Both the position numbers and the translations under genes were made by a program. Below the pieces are notes generated by a model. That model did not search any database. It was given only the letters and a program-made list of their open reading frames with translations, and was not told the DNA's origin. Shown piece after piece: positions 26,987 to 35,584 of a stretch of 37,310 nucleotides of DNA (its first letter is position 1; every line of letters begins with the position of its first letter). The stretch comes from Bacteroidota bacterium (lineage in GTDB: Bacteria; Bacteroidota; Bacteroidia; B-17B0; Aurantibacillaceae): NCBI GenBank assembly GCA_030692515.1, contig JAUXZS010000066.1, positions 1-37,310 of the forward strand, in the 5' to 3' direction.

Positions 26987-29209
26987 TTAGTTACCAAAAT
27001 CTGATAAGAATTTAATTCTCATTACTCTAATTTCTTCTTCCGAATATTCATTTTCGCCTAACTCTTTTAAAGCTTCTGCAACACTATCAGATTTACTTTC
27101 TTTAAAATAGTCCATTATTTCATCTTGTTTCTCTTCATCAACCACATCTTCAATGTAATAGCCAATATTTATTTTTGTTCCAGATTCAACAATTGTTTCT
27201 ATTTCGGTTAATAAATTAGGTAAGGTTAAATTTTTACTCTTAGCCATTTCTCTTAATCCAATTTTTCTATCAATATTTTGAATGATATAAACCTTTAGCA
27301 ACGATTTATTTGCTACCGATTTAATTACCATGTCTACCGGACGTTCAATTTCATTTTCTTCAACGTAGCTTTTAATTAAATCAATAAATGGTTTACCAAA
27401 CTTCATTGCTTTACCCGAACCAACTCCACTAATCTTGGTCATTTCATCCATTGTAATTGGATATTGATTTGCCATTTCTTCTAAAGAAGACTCTTGAAAA
27501 ATTACATAAGGAGGTAAGTTCTTTAACTTGGCTGTTTTTTTAACTAAATCTTTTAACAAAGCGTATAAAACCTCATCGGTAGCTCCACTTCCTGGTTTGC
27601 CACCAATCATCGTTTCGCTTCCGCTATCACGATCTACATTATTATAATCATGATCCCTTGTAAATTTAACGCTATAAGGTTTCTTTAAAAAAGCATTTCC
27701 TTTTTCAGTAACTCTTAATAAACCATAATTTTCTATATCCTTAGCAAAAAATCCATTTACTACAGCCTGACGTAAAACTGCCTGCCAAAACTTTTCATCC
27801 TTATCATGATCAACCCCTTTACCCCAAGATTCAACAGTATTGTGCTTATACGTTTTAGCGGTGGCAGTTAAAGTTCCCATTAAAACATTTATTACATCTT
27901 TTAGCTTATGTCTTTCTTTAATTTCTAAAACAGCTTCAATTGCTAATTCTAAATCTTCTTGCGCTTCAAATTTTTGTTTAGGATGACGACAATTATCGCA
28001 CATCTCTCCACATTTTGCCTCTTCAAATTCTTCGCCAAAATAATGTAAAATAAATTTCCGGCGACAACTACTAGTTTCTGCAAAAGAGGCAGTTTCTGAA
28101 AGCATTTGTTTACCAATTTCCTGTTCTGCAACAGGTTTATCTTTCATGAATTTTTCAAGTTTCAGAATATCATCATAACTATAAAAAGTAACACAGTTTC
28201 CTTCTCCCCCATCTCTACCTGCTCTTCCGGTTTCTTGATAATAACCCTCTAATGATTTTGGTATATCATGATGAATTACAAAACGAACATCCGGTTTATC
28301 AATTCCCATTCCAAAAGCAATTGTAGCAACAATTACCTTTACATCTTCCATCAAAAAATCGTCTTGCGTTTTTGCGCGCTCTTTTGCGTCTAATCCAGCA
28401 TGATAAGGTTTAGCTTTTATACCATTTACTTGAAGTGCTGCAGCTATCTCTTCTACTTTTTTTCTGCTTAAGCAATAAATAATGCCGCTTTTGCCGCTGT
28501 TTTGCTTTACGTATTTTATTATCTCGCTATTAACGTTTTGTTTAGAACGAACCTCGTAATACAAATTTCCACGATTAAACGAAGACTTATATAAATTAGC
28601 GGTTAACATACCAAGATTTTTTTGAATATCTTGCTGAACCTTTGGCGTTGCTGTTGCCGTTAAAGCCATTACGGGCACATTTCCAACAGCATCTATAATT
28701 GGACGTAATCTTCTATACTCCGGACGGAAATCATGTCCCCATTCAGAAATACAATGTGCCTCATCAATTGCAAAAAAAGAAATTTTAAACTCCTTAAAAA
28801 ATGCAATATTATCTTCTTTGGTTAAAGTTTCTGGAGCAACATATAATAATTTTGTTTTTCCTGATAAAACATCTTTTTTTACAACAGCTATTTCTGCCTT
28901 ATTAAGAGATGAATTTAAAAAGTGTGCAATTCCATTTTCATTACTAAATCCTCTAATAGCATCTACTTGATTTTTCATTAAAGCAATTAAAGGAGAAACT
29001 ATTATTGCAGTCCCGTCAGACATAATTGCAGGTAACTGATAACATAAACTTTTACCGCCGCCTGTAGGCATAATAACAAAAGTATCTTTGCCTGCCAATA
29101 GGTTTCTTATAATCTCCTCTTGAGTGCCTTTAAAGCCATCAAATCCAAAAAAACTCTTTAAAGTTTCAAGTACCTCTGTTGTTTCAACTTCGCCAATCAT
29201 GCTTTTCAT
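26987..29209 (-). CDS. recQ: ATP-dependent DNA helicase RecQ
   Basis: 740 residues, a 3'-5' superfamily 2 helicase used in recombination and fork repair. It shows the Q-motif region [13 protein letters not shown], Walker [24 protein letters not shown], and motif [12 protein letters not shown]. The RQC zinc site is intact (Cys in [14 protein letters not shown] and CGEMCDNC). A winged helix follows, then an HRDC domain (about 545-625), and a further C-terminal helix-turn-helix extension of about 100 residues, common in Bacteroidota RecQ. The start is ATG 29209, with ATG 29200 as a close alternative. Confidence 0.95.
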   Translation of the reverse strand: MKSMIGEVETTEVLETLKSFFGFDGFKGTQEEIIRNLLAGKDTFVIMPTGGGKSLCYQLPAIMSDGTAIIVSPLIALMKNQVDAIRGFSNENGIAHFLNSSLNKAEIAVVKKDVLSGKTKLLYVAPETLTKEDNIAFFKEFKISFFAIDEAHCISEWGHDFRPEYRRLRPIIDAVGNVPVMALTATATPKVQQDIQKNLGMLTANLYKSSFNRGNLYYEVRSKQNVNSEIIKYVKQNSGKSGIIYCLSRKKVEEIAAALQVNGIKAKPYHAGLDAKERAKTQDDFLMEDVKVIVATIAFGMGIDKPDVRFVIHHDIPKSLEGYYQETGRAGRDGGEGNCVTFYSYDDILKLEKFMKDKPVAEQEIGKQMLSETASFAETSSCRRKFILHYFGEEFEEAKCGEMCDNCRHPKQKFEAQEDLELAIEAVLEIKERHKLKDVINVLMGTLTATAKTYKHNTVESWGKGVDHDKDEKFWQAVLRQAVVNGFFAKDIENYGLLRVTEKGNAFLKKPYSVKFTRDHDYNNVDRDSGSETMIGGKPGSGATDEVLYALLKDLVKKTAKLKNLPPYVIFQESSLEEMANQYPITMDEMTKISGVGSGKAMKFGKPFIDLIKSYVEENEIERPVDMVIKSVANKSLLKVYIIQNIDRKIGLREMAKSKNLTLPNLLTEIETIVESGTKINIGYYIEDVVDEEKQDEIMDYFKESKSDSVAEALKELGENEYSEEEIRVMRIKFLSDFGN

Positions 29210-29256
29210 TGATTAAAATGTGTGTTCTACTGAGTAAATAATATTAATATCTACTT

Positions 29257-29289
29257 TAAAGATATACAATTTTTTTTCTATTAAACAAA
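29257..29289 (-). promoter_or_regulatory. Possible recQ promoter
   Basis: Minus-strand TTTG (29286-29289), 21-nt spacer, TATCTTTA (29257-29264), one base off TAnnTTTG. It would give a leader of about 40 nt. Confidence 0.35.
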
Positions 29290-29301
29290 ACTTTTATCTG
29301 T

Positions 29302-29329
29302 AAAAGGCAATTTTATAGATGATATTGCC
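29302..29329 (-). terminator. Weak terminator after the ABC permease pair
   Basis: Minus-strand GGCAAT/ATTGCC hairpin (29324-29329 with 29306-29311, 12-nt loop) followed by TTTT (29305-29302). It is short, but lies correctly between the end of the preceding minus-strand gene and recQ. Confidence 0.4.
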
Positions 29330-29356
29330 AATTATTTAGATGTAATTTTTTTGACT

Positions 29357-29695
29357 TTACAGATTTGGGTCCATTTTTGGAAAAAACCGAATTAAAACAA
29401 TTATGAAAATAATAGATAAACCAAGATTAAAGTAAAAACTAAAACCCAGCTGATTTACTAATAATGAAAAAAGTATTTTAGCGAAAACCGATATCAGATA
29501 TAACTGAACGCCCCATTGCTTAAAATACCATAATCCAACACAAGCAATAAAATTTGCAGCCACAAGTATGCCATAAATAGCCGGCATAAAAACACCCAAT
29601 TTTTTTATTTGAGGCGAAAACACTTGAGGAAATGTAAACACCACCGATAAATAACCGATGATACAAATAAAGGACATGATTCTTGGTCTAATCAT
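29357..29695 (-). CDS. Small four-helix membrane protein, unknown
   Basis: 112 residues almost entirely hydrophobic, with about four membrane segments (10-25, 36-55, 63-80, 85-104) and a basic start (MIRPR). I recognise no family. It begins 2 bp after the stop of the ABC permease, so it is in the same transcript and may be an accessory subunit. Confidence 0.65.
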   Translation of the reverse strand: MIRPRIMSFICIIGYLSVVFTFPQVFSPQIKKLGVFMPAIYGILVAANFIACVGLWYFKQWGVQLYLISVFAKILFSLLVNQLGFSFYFNLGLSIIFIIVLIRFFPKMDPNL

Positions 29696-29697
29696 AA

Positions 29698-30939
29698 TTA
29701 ATTACTCCTTATTGCTTCAACAGGGTCTAATTGCGCTGCACTATAGGCTGGAATAAATCCACTTATGATGCCAATTAAAATAGAAATTGTAAAACCTAAA
29801 ATAATATTTGTGCTTGTTAAACTAATATCCATATCAATAACATCTTTACCTAAAAGAGTAATTAAATAAGTAAGTAACAATCCAAAAAAGCCACCAATAG
29901 TGCTTAACATAACGCTTTCGCCCAAAAACTGAACTAAAATAAATAAATTTTTTGCTCCCAAACTTTTTTGAATACCAATTAAGTTTGTTCGTTCTCTAAC
30001 AGAAACAAACATAATATTTGCTATGCCAAAACCACCCACTAAAATAGAAAAGCCGCCAATAATCCATCCGGCTGTACCAATAATATCAAATAAACTATCA
30101 AAACCTTTACTAATTAAACTAGTTTCGTTTAAGGCAAAATTTGGTTCGCTCATTGGTTTTAATTTTCGGATACCTCGTAAAACCCCTGTTAATTCAGCCA
30201 TCATTTCTGCATTAGTAACATTTGGTTTTGTTTTTGCATAAATTATAGGATCTGCATTTTCTGATTTTGGATCTAAAAAATATCGCGCAAAATTAAAGGG
30301 AGTTATTACCTGGTAATCAAAACTATTACCTAATAAACTTTCTCCTTCTTTTTTAATTACTCCGATTACAACAGCTTTATAACCGCCAATTTTAATTTCC
30401 TTTCCAAGAGGGTCTTCGTTTGGAAAAAGACCTTCTGCAATATTTGCTCCAATTAATGCTAAATGATAACCTGCATCTGTTTCGTTTTGCGTAAAATATC
30501 TACCAGAGCTTAAATCGAAATTTTTTATTTTATAAAAATCGTGTGAAATCCCCGCAACCACCGCATTTTGTATGCTGTTTGATTTGTATTTTAAAGTTTT
30601 TCTTTTACCCATTCGGTAAGCAATAGCCTCAGTACTTTTACATCTACGTTGTAATTCGTCGAGCTCATAATATTTAGGCACAGGGCGGTTCATGTATTTC
30701 CACCAAGGATAATCGGGGCCAAAATCCCAAGGCCATTTTTGAATATACACTACATTATTTCCTAAAGATTGTATACTGCCGCGAATATTACTTTCTAAAC
30801 CATCTACAATTGTAAACACAAAAATAATTGCGAAAATACCAATGGTAATACCTAACAGACTTAAAAAAGACCGTAATTTATTTGCAATTAGCGATTGCCA
30901 TGCAAAAAATAAACTCTCTTTAAATAATACCCATAACAT
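29698..30939 (-). CDS. MacB/FtsX-type ABC transporter permease
   Basis: 413 residues with the family plan: N-terminal helix in ANKLRSFLSLLGITIGIFAIIFVFTIVDG, a periplasmic MacB core domain (about 50-270), and three C-terminal helices ending with PAYSAAQLDPVEAIR, the usual FtsX-family terminus. No ATPase domain is fused and no ATPase or adaptor gene is adjacent, so partners must be encoded elsewhere. Such permeases work in mechanotransmission-type export of lipoproteins, peptides or drugs. Confidence 0.88.
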   Translation of the reverse strand: MLWVLFKESLFFAWQSLIANKLRSFLSLLGITIGIFAIIFVFTIVDGLESNIRGSIQSLGNNVVYIQKWPWDFGPDYPWWKYMNRPVPKYYELDELQRRCKSTEAIAYRMGKRKTLKYKSNSIQNAVVAGISHDFYKIKNFDLSSGRYFTQNETDAGYHLALIGANIAEGLFPNEDPLGKEIKIGGYKAVVIGVIKKEGESLLGNSFDYQVITPFNFARYFLDPKSENADPIIYAKTKPNVTNAEMMAELTGVLRGIRKLKPMSEPNFALNETSLISKGFDSLFDIIGTAGWIIGGFSILVGGFGIANIMFVSVRERTNLIGIQKSLGAKNLFILVQFLGESVMLSTIGGFFGLLLTYLITLLGKDVIDMDISLTSTNIILGFTISILIGIISGFIPAYSAAQLDPVEAIRSN

Positions 30940-31032
30940 TGTAAATTAAAGTTACGATTAAAATTGTTGATGTTTGAATTTATTGGATAAGTGGTTAGGA
31001 CAAAGGATGCGTGACAAAAGAAACATTACTGC

Positions 31033-31266
31033 TTATTTCTTTTTTTGTTCTTCTTGATGTTTCATAAAAGCTTCGTGCTTTTTGCGCTGACGTTTACGCA
31101 TTAAATAAATTAATGAGGCTAAAATAAAAAATCCAAAAAAGAAAAGTGCGCTATCATTATCTTTAATAATTAAAAAATAAATTACGCAGCAAATGCCTGC
31201 AATAACGCCAACTAACCATAGACGTTCTAAAAAAATAAATGTTTTATGTTGAAGATTAGAGTTCAT
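31033..31266 (-). CDS. Small two-helix membrane protein, unknown
   Basis: 77 residues: two hydrophobic segments (about 12-31 and 39-56) followed by a very basic tail (RKRQRKKHEAFMKHQEEQKKK). It overlaps the end of lptC by 11 bp, so it is translated from the same mRNA. The conserved-looking order coaX, outer-membrane protein, lptC, then this gene hints at an envelope role, but no function can be read. Confidence 0.65.
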   Translation of the reverse strand: MNSNLQHKTFIFLERLWLVGVIAGICCVIYFLIIKDNDSALFFFGFFILASLIYLMRKRQRKKHEAFMKHQEEQKKK

Positions 31267-31813
31267 TGTTTTTTAAATTTATTGTTCCTGTAACTTCATT
31301 AATTTGATATTTTGTAAAATCCTGATTACTTTTTAAACCGGTGCCCATTATAACTTGGTCGGCGGTTGTAATTTTAACAAACACATCGGTATAAATAGTT
31401 TTATTTGCTTCGTCCCAAATTAATTTTTCTGTTTCTAATTTTTCGCCATTTTTATTTACCACTTCAACCGCATATTTGGCTTCCATTTTTTTTGTTCTGT
31501 CGTACCTAATTCCATAATTTGCTTTTAAAGTACTCGAAATTTTTTCTTCACTATCAAAAAAAGTAACAAATACACCCTTTGGTAAAATAGTAAAAGGTTC
31601 GCTTACATTCTTCGTAAACACAAGCATTCTGTTGGCCTTTAAAACTATTTTTAGTTGCGCGCTATCGGTATACAACATAGTAATGCTATCGCCTATTTGC
31701 GAAGGACTTTTTTCGTTGCTAGGCAAAGCCATTACATCCTTTAAATCATTTGTGCATGAAGCAACGCTAATAAAAATGGCGATTAAAAAAACTATTAGTT
31801 TTATTTTAAGCAC
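31256..31813 (-). CDS. lptC: LPS export protein LptC
   Basis: 185 residues. Signal with lipobox VASC (lipoprotein, as in many Bacteroidota LptC, instead of the proteobacterial membrane helix), then the beta-jellyroll: LYTDSAQLKIVLKANRM, a FFDSEEKISSTLKANYG strand pair, AKYAVEVVNKNGEKLETEKLIWDE, and TGTGLKSNQDFTKY near the end. LptC passes LPS from LptBFG to LptA in the periplasmic bridge. The start codon is GTG at 31813, 3 bp after the outer-membrane protein gene. Confidence 0.87.
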   Translation of the reverse strand: MLKIKLIVFLIAIFISVASCTNDLKDVMALPSNEKSPSQIGDSITMLYTDSAQLKIVLKANRMLVFTKNVSEPFTILPKGVFVTFFDSEEKISSTLKANYGIRYDRTKKMEAKYAVEVVNKNGEKLETEKLIWDEANKTIYTDVFVKITTADQVIMGTGLKSNQDFTKYQINEVTGTINLKNNEL

Positions 31814-31816
31814 GTA

Positions 31817-33259
31817 TTAATCGTATCTGAATTTTTGAAACCAGCGGTCGGAGAAAGTAAAACCAAAATTAATTTTCCAATAATTTTCTTTAATTAAATT
31901 ATTATCTGTAGTACCCATTTGCCCGTATTGTGCGCTAATATTTACCATAGACGACATGCGACCAAAACCTACAGGAAAACCAACGCCTGTAGTAATAGCA
32001 TAATTTGAAATAGTAGTTTTATTTACGTTAATATATCCTGTTTGATAACTAACACCAAAACGATAATTTAATTTTTTAAAAAAAGCGCCGCTACCGGCCG
32101 CATATTTTTCAGGCACAAAATTTACGCCTACTCCTACCCTATAATTATCTTTTAAGGTATTTACATTATCCAAAAAATTAAACTTAGACCAATTTGTAAT
32201 TGCAAAATCGGCAACTAAATTTATTCGCTCACCTTTTTTAAAGCCTAAACCAAAACCTTGTTCTAATGGTAGAGTAACGTTTCCTTTTTGATTGGAATTA
32301 CTTAAAACCGTATCGCGTGTTATTTCTTGTCCAAAACCATTTAAAATATAATTATAAATAGTTGCGTCGTATTTTACTTTAAGAGTATTATTAAGTGCCA
32401 TAAAATAACCAAAAGTAAATTTAACTTTTTCATTTAGCGCTCGTCTTTTATTTGTACCACTTTGCTTAACACTATCAATAGTTATTGCAGTTTGCGCTCC
32501 AAAATTGCCGGTAAAATCTCCAACATTCAAAGCACTTTCGCGAAATGTATTATTATAATTAAGAGAGTTAGGATATATTACTCTTGAATTTTGTTGGATT
32601 GAACCAAATAAATAATTCACATTTAATCCGAGCGAAAAATCGCTTAAAAGTTTACTTCCAAAATCTTTTATTTTATAGCTAGTCGCACTTAAGTGTTTTA
32701 TAGAATCGGCAATATATAAATTTTTCTTTCTAAAATTTTTCAATCTATTTTGAAACGGCATAAGCCCATAACCTAAAAACGCTTTATTAAGACCGCCACT
32801 ACCACTATATAAATAATTTACGGTACCAATACCTTGTTCATCAACTGTATTTTTTAAATCATACCCAACACTACTAAAAGGCATAATACCAAAACATGCG
32901 CCGCCATTTGACCTAACAGGGAAACCAAGAGAGCCATAAGCAAAATTAGTAGACCATTTTGTAAGCGATGAATTATTACCTGTAAACTTTGAGTTTACAA
33001 AAGTACCTCCCACTTCTAAACACGTTAATTTTATTAAAGCATAGGCTGCAGGATTTCCGGCATTAATAAAAATTGGCATTATAGAATCGGGTTTATAGGC
33101 TACATACGTGCCACCCATACCGGCATTGTGAGCAAATGTAGTTGGCGAAATATCTCCTAAACCATAGCGAGAATAAGGACTAAATGTACTATTTTGAGAT
33201 CTATAAATAGTAGACTGAACAACAACTAAAAAAAGAAGAAAGATGAATTTATTTTTCAA
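31817..33259 (-). CDS. Putative outer-membrane beta-barrel protein
   Basis: 480 residues with signal peptide (MKNKFIFLLFLVVVQSTIYRSQ), then FSPYSRYGLGDISP, a stretch common at the N-terminus of Bacteroidota FadL/OmpP1-like proteins, many alternating-hydrophobic strands, and a C-terminal aromatic strand ending in FRYD. It overlaps coaX by 11 bp and precedes lptC. Transport substrate unknown; the link with LptC suggests an envelope-biogenesis context. Confidence 0.75.
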   Translation of the reverse strand: MKNKFIFLLFLVVVQSTIYRSQNSTFSPYSRYGLGDISPTTFAHNAGMGGTYVAYKPDSIMPIFINAGNPAAYALIKLTCLEVGGTFVNSKFTGNNSSLTKWSTNFAYGSLGFPVRSNGGACFGIMPFSSVGYDLKNTVDEQGIGTVNYLYSGSGGLNKAFLGYGLMPFQNRLKNFRKKNLYIADSIKHLSATSYKIKDFGSKLLSDFSLGLNVNYLFGSIQQNSRVIYPNSLNYNNTFRESALNVGDFTGNFGAQTAITIDSVKQSGTNKRRALNEKVKFTFGYFMALNNTLKVKYDATIYNYILNGFGQEITRDTVLSNSNQKGNVTLPLEQGFGLGFKKGERINLVADFAITNWSKFNFLDNVNTLKDNYRVGVGVNFVPEKYAAGSGAFFKKLNYRFGVSYQTGYINVNKTTISNYAITTGVGFPVGFGRMSSMVNISAQYGQMGTTDNNLIKENYWKINFGFTFSDRWFQKFRYD

Positions 33260-33974
33260 GGTTATATTTTAAAATGGTGTTTAAACCGTAAAGCAATAAG
33301 TTTTGGTTGGCAAATAAACGATTTTTAAGTTGTTTGCCCAAATAATCGGCATCCCCTCCGGTTAATACAACTTGTAAATTAGCATAATTTAAGAGGTATT
33401 TTTCAATTATTCCATCCACTTCGGCAGAAGCACCAATAAGGGCGCCGCTTAAAATAGAATCTTTAGTATTTGTACCAATTAATTCGGTGTAAGTTTTATC
33501 TAAATCAATTAAAGGCAAGGCATGCGTAAACTCTTTCATAGCCTTTAAACGCATTGTTAAACCTGGCGAGATGGCACCTCCCAAATACTCGTTATTAGAA
33601 TTTACAAAATTGTATTTTATGCAAGTACCGGCATCTATTGTTAAAACATTTTGGTTGGGATAAAAACTAAAGGCGCCAATAGAAGCTGCTATTCTGTCGG
33701 AACCCAAGGTTGCAGCGCTTTTATATAAATTTTTTATTGGAATTGCTGTGTTTGCTTCAAAAACAATTACATTTTTTCCTTTTGGTAAGGCCTTTATAAA
33801 CTCTTGATGAGCAGATGTTACAGAGGCAATAATACAGTTTTCAAAATCTGGGATTTGTTTTAATCCTTCAATAACACCTTTAATTGAATTAAAGATATAC
33901 GAATGCTCTATATCATTACCATTAAATATGGCTGCTTTAATGCGTGTATTGCCAAAATCTACTACAAAATTCAT
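33249..33974 (-). CDS. coaX: Type III pantothenate kinase
   Basis: First step of coenzyme A synthesis. 241 residues of the ASKHA fold: the phosphate-1 motif VVDFGNTRIKAA, TIDAGTCIKYNFV, GGAISPGLTMRLKAM and a later VLTGGDA. Type III enzymes need a monovalent cation and are not feedback inhibited by CoA. It is the first gene of the coaX-OMP-lptC operon; TATCTTTA at 33980-33987 (minus strand) is a near match to the -7 consensus. Confidence 0.93.
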   Translation of the reverse strand: MNFVVDFGNTRIKAAIFNGNDIEHSYIFNSIKGVIEGLKQIPDFENCIIASVTSAHQEFIKALPKGKNVIVFEANTAIPIKNLYKSAATLGSDRIAASIGAFSFYPNQNVLTIDAGTCIKYNFVNSNNEYLGGAISPGLTMRLKAMKEFTHALPLIDLDKTYTELIGTNTKDSILSGALIGASAEVDGIIEKYLLNYANLQVVLTGGDADYLGKQLKNRLFANQNLLLYGLNTILKYNLEK

Positions 33975-34035
33975 TCATGTAAAGATAGATTTTAAATAGA
34001 AACTGCTCTTTTAATTAATAATTATTTAGAAATAT

Positions 34036-34065
34036 TTTGTGGGCTAAATAATTTATGTATTTTTG
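34036..34065 (+). promoter_or_regulatory. Promoter of the tRNA-Phe gene
   Basis: TTTG (34036-34039), an 18-nt spacer and TATTTTTG (34058-34065, exact TAnnTTTG). It is the best promoter match in the window and lies about 70 bp before the tRNA. Confidence 0.6.
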
Positions 34066-34108
34066 CAACCGCGTTTGTGGTGAGCGTTAAAGCAAAGCCG
34101 CAAGCACG

Positions 34109-34132
34109 CTTAAATATCTATTAGATATTTGC
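34109..34132. repeat. Palindrome related to those at 13.95-14.05 kb
   Basis: A 19-nt perfect palindrome (9-bp arms 34112-34120 and 34122-34130) in the tRNA leader. Over 24 nt it matches 14024-14047 at 20 positions, and two of the differences compensate each other (C-G against T-A), so the stem is kept. Confidence 0.6.
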
Positions 34133-34134
34133 TG

Positions 34135-34207
34135 GGTGCCTTAGCTCAGTCGGTAGAGCAAAGGACTGAAAATCCTTGTGTCCCTGGTTCGATTCCTGGA
34201 GGCACCA
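34135..34207 (+). tRNA. tRNA-Phe (anticodon GAA)
   Basis: Full cloverleaf: acceptor GGTGCCT/AGGCACC with discriminator A, D-arm GCTCAGTCGGTAGAGC, anticodon stem AAGGA/TCCTT with loop CTGAAAA, and T-arm CCTGGTTCGATTCCTGG. The CCA end is not encoded. Confidence 0.97.
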
Positions 34208-34212
34208 CACTT

Positions 34213-34245
34213 AAAACCCTTAACAGTTAATGTTAAGGGTTTTTT
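34213..34245 (+). terminator. Terminator of the tRNA gene
   Basis: Perfect 12-bp stem AAAACCCTTAAC/GTTAAGGGTTTT (34213-34224 with 34232-34243), 7-nt loop, T-run to 34245. It separates the tRNA from the recombinase gene. Confidence 0.9.
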
Positions 34246-34287
34246 GTTGGGCTTAATAGAGTCTTGAGATTTAAAAATAATTATTTT

Positions 34288-34302
34288 GCTATAAACTATA
34301 GC
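34288..34302. repeat. Palindrome upstream of the recombinase
   Basis: GCTATA AAC TATAGC, a perfect 6+3+6 palindrome, 34 bp before the recombinase ATG. It could be an operator or a recombinase-binding site; nothing decides between these. Confidence 0.35.
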
Positions 34303-34336
34303 GTTGATGTGCTTAAACTCATATTAATTTAGCTTA

Positions 34337-35485
34337 ATGAATTTACCAATAGTTGTTTTAAAAACTGCTTTTCATAATGAAAAAGAAATTGTTCAACTAC
34401 ATTTTGCGAAAAATGATGAATTGCTGCAACTTCTGAGAGGAAATAGAAATTTGCGATGGAGCCAAACCATGAAATGTTGGTACTTACCTTTTGATAAAAA
34501 TATTAGGCAAGACGTTTTTAAATTACTTAAAGGAGCTGCCTTTTTGGATTATAGTGGATTAAAGTTGGAAATAAAACCAGAAAATTTAAATCCAGTCACT
34601 TCTATCGTTAAAACAATACAGCCAATAACTATTCAAGAACTTTCTGAAGAACATTTAAAAAAGATAAACGAATTTAAAAATTGGATGCGATCAAAACGTT
34701 ATAGTGAAAGCACAATTGGCACCTACCACGATGCACTTAAAACATTTTTACGTTTTTATGCTACAAAACCTATTGCAGAAATAAGCAACAAGGATGTAAT
34801 TTTATTTAATAATAATTATATTCTTGCAAACAAATTTTCTGCTTCGTATCAAAATCAGGTAGTAAACGCTATTAAATTATTTTTCAGAAAAATTGAATTA
34901 AAAAATATAGAAACTGAATTAGTTCATAGACCCAAGCGCCCAAAATTGTTGCCAAATGTTTTAAGTAAAGAAGAAGTGAGAGAATTGCTTGAAAAAACGA
35001 GTAATTTAAAACATAAAACGATGTTGAGTTTAATTTATGCCTGTGGATTGAGATGTGGAGAATTATTGAGGTTGAAACTAGAAAATATTGACACGAAAAG
35101 AAATTTATTAATAATTAAACAATCAAAAGGAAGAAAAGACAGAATTACGCCTTTAAGTCCAAAAATATTGAATTTGCTTAACGAATATTATAAAACATAT
35201 AAGCCAAAATTTTATGTGTTTGAAGGGCAAACAGGAGAAACAATGTTTGATGAAAGAAGTTTGCAATTGGCTTTAAAAAGTAATTTATTAAAAACAAATA
35301 TTAAAAAACCTGTAACATTACATTGGTTAAGGCACAGTTATGCAACTCATTTATTAGAAAACGGAACCGATTTGCGTTATATACAAGAGTTATTAGGACA
35401 TAATAGCAGCCGAACAACTGAAATTTATACCCATGTTAGTACAAAAAGCCTTCAAAAAATAGCCTCTCCATTTGATAGTTTATAA
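34337..35485 (+). CDS. Tyrosine recombinase (Xer-like, with N-terminal extension)
   Basis: 382 residues. Residues 1-95 are an extra domain with KNDELLQLLRG and RWSQTMKCWYLPFDK, a pattern that loosely recalls HARP-type domains. Residues 105-195 form a SAM-like core-binding domain (SESTIGTYHDALKTFLRFY). The catalytic domain has all six residues: Arg239 (CGLRCGELL), Lys264 (QSKGRKDR), His329 and Arg332 (HWLRHSYATHLLENG), His355 (LLGHNSS) and Tyr364 (TEIYTHVS). Lys to His is 65 residues, as in XerC/XerD; integron IntI proteins have an insertion there and this one does not. It points towards the downstream lipoprotein cassettes and lies 92 bp after the tRNA terminator. Confidence 0.93.
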   Translation: MNLPIVVLKTAFHNEKEIVQLHFAKNDELLQLLRGNRNLRWSQTMKCWYLPFDKNIRQDVFKLLKGAAFLDYSGLKLEIKPENLNPVTSIVKTIQPITIQELSEEHLKKINEFKNWMRSKRYSESTIGTYHDALKTFLRFYATKPIAEISNKDVILFNNNYILANKFSASYQNQVVNAIKLFFRKIELKNIETELVHRPKRPKLLPNVLSKEEVRELLEKTSNLKHKTMLSLIYACGLRCGELLRLKLENIDTKRNLLIIKQSKGRKDRITPLSPKILNLLNEYYKTYKPKFYVFEGQTGETMFDERSLQLALKSNLLKTNIKKPVTLHWLRHSYATHLLENGTDLRYIQELLGHNSSRTTEIYTHVSTKSLQKIASPFDSL

Positions 35486-35501
35486 AAATAATTATACATT
35501 T

Positions 35502-35584
35502 AGAAAACCGCTACCCGGTTTCGGTTTTCCAACACATGTGTGTGAGATAACCGAAGGTTTATATCGGGTATAAGGTAGTTAGGT
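35502..35584 (+). other. Putative recombination site A (attI/attC-like)
   Basis: Begins 17 bp after the recombinase stop. AGAAAAC (35502-35508), 5 nt (CGCTA), then an imperfect hairpin whose outer CCCG/CGGG (35514-35517, 35565-35568) and inner TTCGGTT/AACCGAA (35520-35526, 35549-35555) blocks pair around a loop holding ACACATGTGT, then 9 nt and GTTAGGT (35578-35584), which fits the attC box consensus GTTRRRY. The left box is degenerate, as expected if this is the primary site next to the recombinase. An alternative stem pairs CTACC with GGTAG. The outer stem is weaker than in sites B and C. Confidence 0.45.

Noticed and set aside
34288-34302. Palindrome before the recombinase as a dif-type Xer site
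   Set aside because: It has 6-bp arms with a 3-nt centre, not the 11-6-11 layout of dif.
34337-35485. Chromosomal XerC/XerD itself
   Set aside because: It is about 80 residues longer than XerC/D because of the N-terminal extension and sits next to palindromic cassettes, so the housekeeping role is less likely, though not excluded.
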